Positions 1 through 6,572 are shown, counted from the stretch's first letter. The stretch is DNA of 64,000 nucleotides from an uncultured Selenomonadales bacterium (GCA_947304355.1 CAMZAX010000007.1:23224-87223), one strand, 5' to 3'. Notes: generated by a model not told the origin, from the letters alone. A program made the numbers and translations.

Positions 1-794
1 GGCGTCACTGTCACAGGCGGCTTTCCTTCGCGTTCGACCAAAAGTTTTTTGCGGCAGCGCAGAGCTTCGGCAATCGTCAACAGGATGTCGTCGTCGAGGA
101 TGCGGGCGAAGTTGTTGTTTCTAAACTGGAAAATTTCCCGATCGGGCGGCGCGTCCGTTTTCAAGCCGGCGCACAAAAAATAACCCGCCGTCCCTATCGG
201 CGCGACGTTCCGATAAAATTTCAGCGCGGACAGCAAAAGGTTCGCTTCGTCCGCAGACAATTCGCCGAGCGGGTTGGCGATTTTCTCAAACAAAAACTTG
301 CCGCCCGCCGTGACTTTGCGCACGACCCCCGAATCGGTCAGTTCGTTCAACCGGCGACGACAGCTTTGGAACAAATCGGAATACGCGCGGTCGGGCTTAT
401 GGTCGGTCAGTATCATTTCAGCACGCGACAAAATTTCTGTCGTCGGCAATGCCCCCGCGCCCTCAAGCACTTGCAACAAAACGATTTTCTGCAGGCATTG
501 TTCGGGCAGGAGCGTCTTGACGAGAAACGACGAGTAAAAGTAATTCCGCGTGCCGTGCCGAAAGTCGCCTACGATTGTGAAGTACGAGCACTTGTCGTGG
601 CGCGTCATCTGCAGATTTTTTTCGGGAATGAAGAATCGAATTTGCCTCAGCAAGTCGTCGTAACTGCGCGGCGTAATTGCGTGCTTTGCGAAAAGATTTC
701 GGTGGTAGCAACCGTAAGAGACCAGCCGCAAAAATTTTCTCAAGCCCGCGTGCGAACGGTGAAATTTGTTTATCGTCTTGGGGTTATTGCGCAT
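1..794 (-). CDS. WYL-domain transcriptional regulator (partial, 3' end outside window)
   Basis: About 264 residues are visible and the frame is still open at the window edge. The start is ATG at 794-792, preceded by GCGGAGGACTTCA. The N-terminal part is rich in basic and aromatic residues. The middle is helical with a winged-helix-like stretch (RRRLNELTDSGVVRKV, about residues 147-162). The last visible residues (DILLTIAEALRCRKKLLVER) match the usual opening of a WYL domain, a ligand-sensing fold found in bacterial regulators including many next to CRISPR-Cas and BREX loci. It is transcribed away from the mini-ORF cluster at 905-1090, so it may control that cluster and perhaps the CRISPR genes beyond. 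The WYL assignment rests only on the start of the domain; the catalytic-looking core lies outside the window. Confidence 0.6.
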   Translation of the reverse strand, partial: MRNNPKTINKFHRSHAGLRKFLRLVSYGCYHRNLFAKHAITPRSYDDLLRQIRFFIPEKNLQMTRHDKCSYFTIVGDFRHGTRNYFYSSFLVKTLLPEQCLQKIVLLQVLEGAGALPTTEILSRAEMILTDHKPDRAYSDLFQSCRRRLNELTDSGVVRKVTAGGKFLFEKIANPLGELSADEANLLLSALKFYRNVAPIGTAGYFLCAGLKTDAPPDREIFQFRNNNFARILDDDILLTIAEALRCRKKLLVEREGKPPVTVT

Positions 795-824
795 TGAAGT
801 CCTCCGCATTCGTTCACAGGATTT

Positions 825-858
825 TTGACATGACGGAACATCTTTTCGGGCGTATTAT
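825..858 (+). promoter_or_regulatory. Possible promoter of the first mini-ORF cluster
   Basis: TTGACA (825-830) and TATTAT (853-858) lie in the 110-bp divergent gap between the WYL regulator and the first mini-ORF. The spacing is 22 bp, too long for an ordinary sigma-A promoter, so either an activator is needed or the -35 is elsewhere (TGACGG at 831-836 gives 16 bp). Confidence 0.3.
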
Positions 859-904
859 GGGCAAGGATTAAGCAACAGGCAGTCGCCGAAAGGAAGTGAA
901 TTTT

Positions 905-967
905 ATGCCGTGGTTCGTTGCAGGTTTCGTCGTTGCAGGTTCAATGATTCTCGCGTCTGATCGTTAA
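905..967 (+). CDS. Mini-ORF 1a, 20-aa hydrophobic peptide
   Basis: The reading frame encodes MPWFVAGFVVAGSMILASDR, preceded by AAAGGAAGTGAATTTT. Residues 3-17 are hydrophobic enough to enter a membrane. It is the first of three tiny frames, each with its own ribosome site, that end at a shared terminator. I do not recognise the peptide. The case for translation is the Shine-Dalgarno at correct spacing and the repeated arrangement, not homology. Confidence 0.45.
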   Translation: MPWFVAGFVVAGSMILASDR

Positions 968-986
968 TTCTTTGGAGGTGACAATT

Positions 987-1049
987 ATGGGTTTCATGCC
1001 GGATTTTGAAGGTTCGTTGTCGGTTGGTATGCGTCGCGTATTTTTCTGA
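987..1049 (+). CDS. Mini-ORF 1b, 20-aa peptide
   Basis: The reading frame encodes MGFMPDFEGSLSVGMRRVFF. A near-perfect ribosome site, TTGGAGGTGACAATT, precedes the ATG. It lies 19 bp after mini-ORF 1a and its TGA overlaps the ribosome site of mini-ORF 1c, which suggests a translated polycistron. Function is unknown. Confidence 0.5.
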   Translation: MGFMPDFEGSLSVGMRRVFF

Positions 1050-1063
1050 GGAGGTGAGCTGAT

Positions 1064-1090
1064 TTGATTGACGACAAAAAAATTTTTTAG
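1064..1090 (+). CDS. Mini-ORF 1c, 8-aa peptide
   Basis: GAGGAGGTGAGCTGAT precedes a TTG start, giving MIDDKKIF. Its stop codon directly abuts the terminator stem. The same placement and a similar Asp-Lys-Lys-Phe composition occur in the last mini-ORF of the second cluster (6615-6650). It could be a translated attenuator-like peptide rather than a functional product. Confidence 0.35.
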   Translation: MIDDKKIF

Positions 1091-1122
1091 CCGTTGCGTG
1101 CAGAAAGCGCAGCGGCGTTTTT
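1091..1122 (+). terminator. Intrinsic terminator of mini-ORF cluster 1
   Basis: The stem is CCGTTGCG (1091-1098) with CGCAGCGG (1108-1115), followed by CG and seven T. The stem sequences are identical to those of the terminator at 6651-6679. Confidence 0.8.
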
Positions 1123-2826
1123 TTATGCATTGACCCGTTCAAGCGCGACAAGACAATCGTCAATGAGCCGCCGCAAGTCGGAAATTTTGGTCGTCGAGGA
1201 TTCGTTTGCGTGATTGATTTGGTTGCGCTCGTGCCTTATCTCGTGGTAGCCGCGCAGGATTTTCAAGGCGGTGTCAACGTCGGGTCTAAAGCTGATAATC
1301 CTTTGCCGAAAAAGCTCCCGATATTCCCGTTCGCGATTGTCCAAAAAGTTTTCGGCTTTCTCGGCGGGCGGCGTAATTTTTTTGACAGTCGGTTCGCGCG
1401 CAATGGCGAAGGCTTGCATAAGTCTTTCGTCGGGCAGCTTGGCAAGCAACTCCGGAATCCTCGCGTAATTAAGCGTTCGCAGGAAGCCGTAAAAATTTCG
1501 TCGATAGGTCGGGTTTGCCTTGCGTTCGTCGAAAAGAGCCTGCAACGCGGCGGCAAGCGTCGGGTACCTGCCCTTGAAAGTTTTGACTGCCATTTTATTG
1601 CCCGCACAAAATCCGAAGTCAATCTCGGCTGTCGCGTACTCTTTGACGAAATTTTTCAGCTCGGGCAAGCGGGCGGCGTCGCCGGAATTCAACGCGTCGC
1701 GCAGGTCGCCGCAAGGGTTTCGCTTATTCGAGCCCTGCTCCGCAATTTTGTAGTCGATAATGAAGCATTGCTGCCAGCTCCTGTGCATGGAACGCCCCTT
1801 TGACGTGCAACTTTCAATGACCGTCGTATCGCGCGGCATACAGACTCTCCGCCGAACAATTTCTTCGGGCAGCCACTCGGTGCAAAGCGTCATTGCCTGT
1901 TGCCAAAAGCCCTTGCGCATACACCAGCGAATTATCTCAAGACGCGTCGCCGTCACGCCGATAAGTTTGCCGTATTCGTGCTCAATCGTGTCGATAATCT
2001 TCGCGAACAGTTCGCTTTTCAAGTCGCGGTCGGGGTGTTCGCGGAAAGCTTTTATGTTCCGGCTCAAATTTTCCAGCTCGCCTTCAATCGCGCTCGTTCG
2101 ACAAATCTTTATCGCCTCGGCGAAACGGTTCATTGCCTCCAGCAAATCTTTCACGGCGGGCGGCGGTTCCGCGCCGAAGTAATCGTTCAACGCCTCGACG
2201 CTCCCGAATTTTACAAACTCGTCCGCACCCGTTATCAACGTGAACATGCGCTGTATTTCCGTCATGCGGTACACTTCGCGACTTGTCGGCTCGGAGTAAA
2301 GTACTTCGCCCGTCTTCACGCCACGATACCTGAGCAACTGAATTATCGACAGCATCAGCATTGACGTATGCCGAAAACCGCCCGTCATGTCCGCATGTAC
2401 CACGACTTCAGACGCCGCGCAACTTTTGGCGAAGTCCGTGACGGCGTCGGCGATTCGCGCGATTTGCAGGATGTTCCTTTCAAGCTTGGTCGAGCCCGTG
2501 CCTTCCTCCGAATAGTCTTGGATTGAAAACCGCTCCGCCAGTTGCGGGCATTCCTTCGCCACGCGCCGCTGCAAAAACTCCAAATGCGTCACGTCGCCGA
2601 ATTCGTTTTCGGGCTGTACTTTGCCGCTCTTGACCGAGTCGCTTGCGATTAAAAAAATTTGCGCCAACGAATCCGCGCCGAGCACGCGTGCCACATAAAC
2701 GATCGCCGATTCGTTCGTTTGTATTGCCGTGTACGGTCGCCCTTGGATGTCGGGATATTCTATCGGCTTGTTCAGCGAGAACGCGCTCACCGGGCTGACG
2801 AACGCCAGCATGATATTTGTCGTCAT
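1123..2826 (-). CDS. CARF-HEPN ribonuclease, Csx1/Csm6-like type III CRISPR ancillary effector
   Basis: This 567-residue protein has an N-terminal CARF domain (about residues 1-190). Its loop HADMTGGFRHTSM (residues 145-157) resembles the D-x-T-x-G-F-R ligand loop of the Csx1/TM1812 group. A helical middle region leads to a C-terminal HEPN RNase with the catalytic RxxxxH motif, RNQINH at 534-539. In this family CARF binds cyclic oligoadenylate made by Cas10 and the HEPN dimer then cuts single-stranded RNA non-specifically. The GGDD Cas10 needed to make that signal is encoded at 6729-8417. The start ATG lies one base after the stop of the small Csx-like gene, so the two are translationally coupled. 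Its 3' end touches the terminator of the convergent mini-ORF cluster. Subtype (Csx1 versus Csm6) is not settled. Confidence 0.85.
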   Translation of the reverse strand: MTTNIMLAFVSPVSAFSLNKPIEYPDIQGRPYTAIQTNESAIVYVARVLGADSLAQIFLIASDSVKSGKVQPENEFGDVTHLEFLQRRVAKECPQLAERFSIQDYSEEGTGSTKLERNILQIARIADAVTDFAKSCAASEVVVHADMTGGFRHTSMLMLSIIQLLRYRGVKTGEVLYSEPTSREVYRMTEIQRMFTLITGADEFVKFGSVEALNDYFGAEPPPAVKDLLEAMNRFAEAIKICRTSAIEGELENLSRNIKAFREHPDRDLKSELFAKIIDTIEHEYGKLIGVTATRLEIIRWCMRKGFWQQAMTLCTEWLPEEIVRRRVCMPRDTTVIESCTSKGRSMHRSWQQCFIIDYKIAEQGSNKRNPCGDLRDALNSGDAARLPELKNFVKEYATAEIDFGFCAGNKMAVKTFKGRYPTLAAALQALFDERKANPTYRRNFYGFLRTLNYARIPELLAKLPDERLMQAFAIAREPTVKKITPPAEKAENFLDNREREYRELFRQRIISFRPDVDTALKILRGYHEIRHERNQINHANESSTTKISDLRRLIDDCLVALERVNA

Positions 2827-2827
2827 G

Positions 2828-3196
2828 TCAATACTCCCTGAACTGCACGAAACGGAACGTCGAAATTTGTCGGGCAGAGCCGTCGGGCAATATTTCTTCG
2901 GCGACGACGCGTTCGGACGTTGCCGCCACTGTCGTCACGCCAAAATTTTTCAGCCGCTCAACCATTGCGAACGTATAATTGAATTCGCCTTGGCAAAGCA
3001 CGGCGGCGGGCTTGTGTGCCAAAATTTTTGCAAGATTTTCTTCAACCAGCGCGACGACCTCGGCGGGCGTGGCGTCTGCGTCGACGTTCGGAAACGGAAC
3101 ATCAACAATCTCGCCGTAAGCCTGCGCTGCCGTCATTTGCTCCGCGCTCCAGCGCGCCGACGGGTGATTCGTGTGATTCACAAAAATTTTTTTCAT
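2828..3196 (-). CDS. Small CRISPR-associated protein, candidate cyclic-oligoadenylate binding or ring-nuclease protein
   Basis: This 122-residue protein starts at ATG 3196, preceded by GCGAGGTGCAGTCG; a GTG nine bases upstream is less well placed. Its pattern is a Rossmann-like single domain: strand KKIFVNHTNHPS, a helix, strand EIVDVPFPNVD, a helix, strand AAVLCQGEF, a helix, strand VTTVAATSERV. That size and layout recall the small Csx15/Csx16/Csx20 group of type III loci, for which cyclic-oligoadenylate degradation or sequestration has been reported or proposed. It lies directly upstream of the CARF-HEPN gene with a 1-bp gap, the expected place for an off-switch. I could not place it in a named family with certainty. 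Confidence 0.5.
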   Translation of the reverse strand: MKKIFVNHTNHPSARWSAEQMTAAQAYGEIVDVPFPNVDADATPAEVVALVEENLAKILAHKPAAVLCQGEFNYTFAMVERLKNFGVTTVAATSERVVAEEILPDGSARQISTFRFVQFREY

Positions 3197-3214
3197 CGAC
3201 TGCACCTCGCCGAC

Positions 3215-3243
3215 AATTTAGCACAAAAAAATACTTCCCGCAA
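3215..3243 (-). promoter_or_regulatory. Promoter of the csx operon
   Basis: On the minus strand TTGCGG (3243-3238) and TAAATT (3220-3215) are 17 bp apart, with TGC just before the -10 (extended -10). It lies 19 bp upstream of the small Csx-like start codon. Confidence 0.6.
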
Positions 3244-3259
3244 TGGAGAAGCATTTTTT
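3225..3259 (-). terminator. Terminator at the distal end of the CRISPR array
   Basis: A 12-13 bp hairpin pairs AAAAAAATACTTC (3225-3237) with GAAGCATTTTTT (3248-3259). Read on the minus strand it ends in seven T, so it would stop the pre-crRNA just past the degenerate last repeat. It overlaps the -35 of the csx promoter, keeping the two transcripts separate. The sequence is symmetric enough to work on both strands. Confidence 0.6.
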
Positions 3260-3270
3260 CTTTTCTCGGA

Positions 3271-4197
3271 CACCGTAAACGGGTAGGGATTCTGAGAAAT
3301 GTCGCGACAGCTTCGGTTTTCTCTAGACGAAGACAGGCGTAACGCGTACGTTTCAAAACCGTAAACGGTATGAGAAATGTCGCGACACGACGCTGGCTAC
3401 GACTTCACACCGGCTGGTAAAAGTCTGGTGTTTCAAAACCGTAAACGGTATGAGAAATGTCGCGACTCAAGGCGTGGCTGAACGGATCCTCAAAGAGACC
3501 GTTTTCGCACGCAAGTTTCAAAACCGTAAACGGTATGAGAAATGTCGCGACGCTATGCACCAGTAGCAAACCTATGGGCAACGTCGGTGTCCGTTTCAAA
3601 ACCGTAAACGGTATGAGAAATGTCGCGACTAGCGAGAGCGGAAGCAAAATTCAAAGCCGCTTACGACGACAGGTCGTTTCAAAACCGTAAACGGTATGAG
3701 AAATGTCGCGACTGCCAACAAGCTCATGAACTTTGTATTACAAAAACCGGGCAGCAAGTTTCAAAACCGTAAACGGTATGAGAAATGTCGCGACAAGGAG
3801 ATAATAACCATGGCAGCAATAACAGCAAGCGACCTTTTGAAGTTTCAAAACCGTAAACGGTATGAGAAATGTCGCGACGCGAGAGCAAAGAAACGGTTAC
3901 GATCAACGGAGATCTCAAAATGTTTCAAAACCGTAAACGGTATGAGAAATGTCGCGACCTTTTCCAATTCGTTGTTGACGACAAGTACACTCTCGGCGAT
4001 GGTTTCAAAACCGTAAACGGTATGAGAAATGTCGCGACGCTTTGCCGAAGAGCACTTGGTATCGATGAACGTCACGAGTTTCAAAACCGTAAACGGTATG
4101 AGAAATGTCGCGACATTAGAGCAACTTTGCGCAGCACATACGACAAATGCATTCAGACGAGTTTCAAAACCGTAAACGGTATGAGAAATGTCGCGAC
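3271..4197 (-). CRISPR. CRISPR array, 11 full 37-nt repeats plus one degenerate terminal repeat
   Basis: Repeats identical as far as I read them start at 3350, 3430, 3515, 3593, 3676, 3758, 3842, 3922, 4002, 4078 and 4161. Each is 37 nt, starting GTTTCAAAACC and ending GTCGCGAC on the plus strand. Spacers are 39-48 nt, a range typical of type III. A divergent copy with a small insertion sits at 3271-3308 and marks the old end of the array. Read on the minus strand the repeat ends in TTTTGAAAC, the usual 5' handle of type I-B/III crRNA. A promoter at 4457-4429 points the same way, so the array is transcribed right to left. The inner ACCG/CGGT pairs form a short hairpin, a likely Cas6 site. Cas6 is encoded at 14536-15351. 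Confidence 0.98.
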
Positions 4198-4428
4198 CGC
4201 ACACCCTAAAGGTGGCGTCCTTGTGCGATTCATTCGGCGGTTTTGGAAAATGATTTCAAACGCGCCGATTTTCGCTGAGGTTCTCGAAAATTTTTGTCAT
4301 ATACGTTTCAGAAAAGTGTCTTGAATGTTGATTTGACGCCACTTGTACCTTTTGGAAAATGTTTCCGATAACCGGCGTCGCTACGTACCCTCCAATCACT
4401 TTCCAAAATCAAAATCTGAACTGCCTGC
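4198..4428 (-). other. CRISPR leader
   Basis: This 231-bp non-coding stretch separates the pre-crRNA promoter from the first repeat. It holds two exact copies of TTTTGGAAAATG (4241-4252 and 4350-4361) and a near-inverse copy, CACTTTCCAAAA, around 4397-4408. Leader-embedded motifs in other systems guide Cas1-Cas2 integration; that role here is inferred. Confidence 0.7.
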
Positions 4429-4457
4429 TTTATACCATATCCGTCGCCAAATTGCAA
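4429..4457 (-). promoter_or_regulatory. Pre-crRNA promoter
   Basis: On the minus strand TTGCAA (4457-4452) and TATAAA (4434-4429) are separated by exactly 17 bp. It starts 10 bp beyond the cas1 stop codon, so the array has its own promoter instead of relying on read-through from cas2-cas1. Confidence 0.8.
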
Positions 4458-4466
4458 GAAAAATTT

Positions 4467-5417
4467 TCAGCGGTTAAGACAGGCGGAGAATTTCTTGACG
4501 CGTTCGTTAATCACTTCGCGGGAAGTCTTGTCGCCGTATTCGCGATATTTTTTCGCCATGTACTCTTCGTATCGGTTGCAAAAGACGATGCGGCCGTCGT
4601 CGGTCAAGCGGCACTCTTCGGGCGTCGCGGTGAAGTGTTCGGGCTGAATCATTCGTTTGTTGAGCAAATTCAGAACGAAACGGTCAATGACGGGCTGGCG
4701 GAAAAACTCCATAAGGTCGAAGATAAGCGAATCCTTTCTGCCGTCATTGGCGTGAAAGAAACCGATGCGGGCGTCCATGCCGGAGAGCGCGGCGGCGATA
4801 CGGACTTCGCGTTCAAGGAAAGCGTAACCGTAATTTAGCAGGGCATTGACGGGATCACGGGCGGGGTGTTGCGAACGTTCTTTCCACTTCCATTTTTGGT
4901 CGAGCAGATCAGGGAATGTCGCGAAGTAAATTTTTGCGGCGAGCCCTTCCGCGCCGCGCAGTTCGTCGAGGGTCTTCATTGCGGCAAGCTTATCGGCGGT
5001 TTGCTTGAGCTTTTTCGCGGGCTTGTCGAGTTTTTCGGCACCGACGGTTTTTTCGTAGCGTTTAAGCAAGTCGCGCTGATTGGCGATTTTTTCGGCGACA
5101 ACTTCCCGCGACAGATCGAGTTGCCTTACGGGGTCGCGGAAAATTTCCAGTTGGCGGAAGAGGCGCGCCGCCGATTGTTTCTCGTTAATGAAATGCCCGA
5201 TGATTTTGCCGCGCCCGTCGATATAAAAAATCGGAATGCGCAGCTCCATGAGTTCAAAAATTGTCTGCGTCGAAAGTTGCGCGTTGTAGCCGACGACGAC
5301 GCCGTCAATCAAGCGAACGGGCAGGCGTCCCAGGACTTCGGAATTTTTTTCGACGACAATGCGCGGACCGGCTTTATGTGCGGCACTGCCCGCCGACAAA
5401 AGATAAAGTACGCCCAA
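4467..5417 (-). CDS. cas1: CRISPR-associated endonuclease Cas1
   Basis: This 316-residue integrase inserts new spacers together with Cas2. The N-terminal beta domain opens MGVLYLLSAGSAAHKAG. The helical C-terminal domain carries the metal-binding residues expected for Cas1: E157 (RGAEGLAAK), H222 (FFHAND) and D234 (LIFDLMEFF), with E237 close by. Length is normal for the family. It follows cas2 by 11 bp in a two-gene adaptation operon and lies just upstream of the leader it acts on. No reverse transcriptase is fused or adjacent, so acquisition is expected to be from DNA. Confidence 0.97.
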   Translation of the reverse strand: MGVLYLLSAGSAAHKAGPRIVVEKNSEVLGRLPVRLIDGVVVGYNAQLSTQTIFELMELRIPIFYIDGRGKIIGHFINEKQSAARLFRQLEIFRDPVRQLDLSREVVAEKIANQRDLLKRYEKTVGAEKLDKPAKKLKQTADKLAAMKTLDELRGAEGLAAKIYFATFPDLLDQKWKWKERSQHPARDPVNALLNYGYAFLEREVRIAAALSGMDARIGFFHANDGRKDSLIFDLMEFFRQPVIDRFVLNLLNKRMIQPEHFTATPEECRLTDDGRIVFCNRYEEYMAKKYREYGDKTSREVINERVKKFSACLNR

Positions 5418-5428
5418 GATTTTTCACC

Positions 5429-5704
5429 TCACACGACGAGAAAGCCTTTTTCCTCTTCCAACGGTTTGGCGGAGAGCAACAGATTTTTTTCGCAAGCCTT
5501 GCAAAGCGGCACCATCAAGACGGAATTGCCTTTATCGGGGTCAGCGATTGCCAATAAATCCTTCCACACGATAGCCGCCCGCTCGGCGTCGAGTCGGCAA
5601 CTGAAAACGCTGTATTGGACGCGCCACGCGAATCGCTCAAGGTAATTGACGATATTGTCGCGCGTTTTGTCGTCCGGGATGTCGTAGCATATGATGTAGC
5701 GCAC
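5429..5704 (-). CDS. cas2: CRISPR-associated protein Cas2
   Basis: This 91-residue protein has the ferredoxin-like Cas2 fold opening, MRYIICYDIPDDKTR, with the conserved Asp at residue 8. It continues with VQYSVFSCRLD and a C-terminal strand, GFLVV. Cas2 is the structural partner of Cas1 in spacer acquisition. The start codon is GTG with a modest ribosome site (GAGCTGAAGTCTT). It is the first gene of the adaptation operon. Confidence 0.96.
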   Translation of the reverse strand: MRYIICYDIPDDKTRDNIVNYLERFAWRVQYSVFSCRLDAERAAIVWKDLLAIADPDKGNSVLMVPLCKACEKNLLLSAKPLEEEKGFLVV

Positions 5705-5733
5705 AAGACTTCAGCTCACAAGAATTTTTCGTT

Positions 5734-5762
5734 AATGTAACACAACGCCTGCCGCGCCGCAA
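5734..5762 (-). promoter_or_regulatory. Possible cas2-cas1 promoter
   Basis: TTGCGG (5762-5757) and TACATT (5739-5734) on the minus strand are 17 bp apart, ending 30 bp before the cas2 GTG. The -10 match is weak. Confidence 0.35.
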
Positions 5763-5783
5763 CTGCCGACATTCACAGGAAAA

Positions 5784-5817
5784 TTGAAATGCGCTCTGCC
5801 GACGCCCGTGCTATACT
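5784..5817 (+). promoter_or_regulatory. Promoter of mini-ORF cluster 2 (extended -10)
   Basis: TGCTATACT (5809-5817) is a good extended -10. The nearest -35-like hexamer, TTGAAA (5784-5789), is 22 bp upstream, the same odd spacing as at cluster 1. About 150 nt of leader precede the first mini-ORF. Within it a weaker 10-codon frame (5886-5918) has its Shine-Dalgarno too close to the ATG. Confidence 0.45.
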
Positions 5818-5972
5818 GCGCTTGCAAGGTTAGGGAAGCACCCCGACCGAAAGATTCCTTGAAAACCGAATATCGAAAGGAGCCGATGCCTATAGCACCA
5901 CGTTCACGGGAAAAGTGATTCGCAAAATTTCTGCCGAATTGGTAAGATGCACTTTGAAAGGAGTTGGTAAGT

Positions 5973-6080
5973 ATGTTCTTCTTGGCACCGTTGTTCACCG
6001 CCGCCGCCACCACCGAAGCCATAACCTCATTCACCGCCGGCGCAACCACCGCAGTTACCGTCTTCTCGCGCCGCGACTAA
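5973..6080 (+). CDS. Mini-ORF 2a, 35-aa Ala/Thr-rich hydrophobic peptide
   Basis: The ribosome site GAAAGGAGTTGGTAAGT precedes the ATG. The peptide begins MFFLAPLFTAAATTEAI and ends VFSRRD, with about 30 residues of Ala, Thr, Val and Phe that could span a membrane and a basic tail. It is the longest of the mini-ORFs. I know of no family it belongs to. Confidence 0.45.
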   Translation: MFFLAPLFTAAATTEAITSFTAGATTAVTVFSRRD

Positions 6081-6101
6081 TTTGAAAGGAAGGTTTGCAA
6101 A

Positions 6102-6155
6102 ATGTCGGAAGCTGAATTGTTGCTGTGGTGGCTGACCTACGGATACTTGTTCTAA
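6102..6155 (+). CDS. Mini-ORF 2b, 17-aa hydrophobic peptide
   Basis: The reading frame encodes MSEAELLLWWLTYGYLF after TTGAAAGGAAGGTTTGCAAA. The core ELLLWWL is shared with mini-ORF 2d (ELLLWYL), so these two look like paralogues. It is a strongly hydrophobic, Trp-rich peptide with an acidic N-terminus. Confidence 0.5.
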   Translation: MSEAELLLWWLTYGYLF

Positions 6156-6184
6156 GCCGCCGCAGTTGAAGGGAGGTTGACCGC

Positions 6185-6235
6185 ATGGAAAAGTTGGCTC
6201 TGATGTTGTTGCTCGATGTTCTTTTCGGCGAATGA
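6185..6235 (+). CDS. Mini-ORF 2c, 16-aa hydrophobic peptide
   Basis: The reading frame encodes MEKLALMLLLDVLFGE after GAAGGGAGGTTGACCGC. It is a leucine-rich amphipathic peptide similar in style to 2b and 2d. Downstream at 6258-6265 there is another GGGAGGTG that lacks a well-spaced start (only ATG at 6266 followed by four codons), perhaps a decayed unit. Confidence 0.45.
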   Translation: MEKLALMLLLDVLFGE

Positions 6236-6329
6236 TGCTCAAGCAGTTCAGCCGCACGGGAGGTGATGTTTATAGCGTAGCCGTCGACTTGCCGCGTTAA
6301 ATCTTCAGCCTTGAAAGGAGGTGAATAGC

Positions 6330-6371
6330 ATGGGTGAATTGTTGTTGTGGTACTTGTTGCTTCGTGACTGA
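6330..6371 (+). CDS. Mini-ORF 2d, 13-aa hydrophobic peptide
   Basis: The reading frame encodes MGELLLWYLLLRD after a perfect ribosome site, TTGAAAGGAGGTGAATAGC. The ELLLW core repeats that of mini-ORF 2b. No known family is recognised. Confidence 0.5.
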   Translation: MGELLLWYLLLRD

Positions 6372-6407
6372 TACTAACCCGCGTAGATTTGAGAGGAGGT
6401 GAAAAAT

Positions 6408-6458
6408 ATGGCATTCCCGTTCCCGTTTCCGCTCACGTTCCCGCCGATAGTGTACTAA
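6408..6458 (+). CDS. Mini-ORF 2e, 16-aa Pro/Phe-rich peptide
   Basis: The reading frame encodes MAFPFPFPLTFPPIVY. The 22 bases from its ribosome site through codon 4 (GGAGGTGAAAAAT then ATGGCATTC) are repeated exactly at mini-ORF 2f, showing a recent local duplication. The alternating Phe-Pro pattern is unusual. Confidence 0.5.
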   Translation: MAFPFPFPLTFPPIVY

Positions 6459-6506
6459 AATTCCAAACCGCTACTCAATCGTTCAAAAAAAAAGGAGGTG
6501 AAAAAT

Positions 6507-6572
6507 ATGGCATTCTCGGCATTCGCCCCGCGCCCTCTGCCCGGTTGCTTTACGTGGCCGTTCCGTTGGTAA
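6507..6572 (+). CDS. Mini-ORF 2f, 21-aa Pro/aromatic peptide
   Basis: The peptide begins MAFSAFAPRPLPGC and ends FTWPFRW, with one cysteine and two tryptophans. It shares its ribosome site and first codons with mini-ORF 2e but diverges afterwards. It is preceded by a run of nine A and GGAGGTGAAAAAT. Confidence 0.5.
   Translation: MAFSAFAPRPLPGCFTWPFRW

Noticed and set aside
274..797. Overlapping plus-strand frames of 60-140 codons opposite the WYL gene
   Set aside because: They are shadows of the minus-strand coding frame, with no ribosome sites and no recognisable domains.
4304..4326. GTTTCAGAAAAGTGTC in the leader as a possible extra CRISPR repeat
   Set aside because: Only the first few bases match the repeat and the spacing to the first repeat does not fit a spacer.
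5886..5918. 10-codon frame (MPIAPRSREK) in the leader of mini-ORF cluster 2
   Set aside because: The Shine-Dalgarno is only three bases from the ATG and the peptide is unlike the others.
6258..6280. GGGAGGTG followed by ATG and four codons inside mini-ORF cluster 2
   Set aside because: There is no spacing between the ribosome site and the ATG; it may be a decayed unit but cannot be called a gene.
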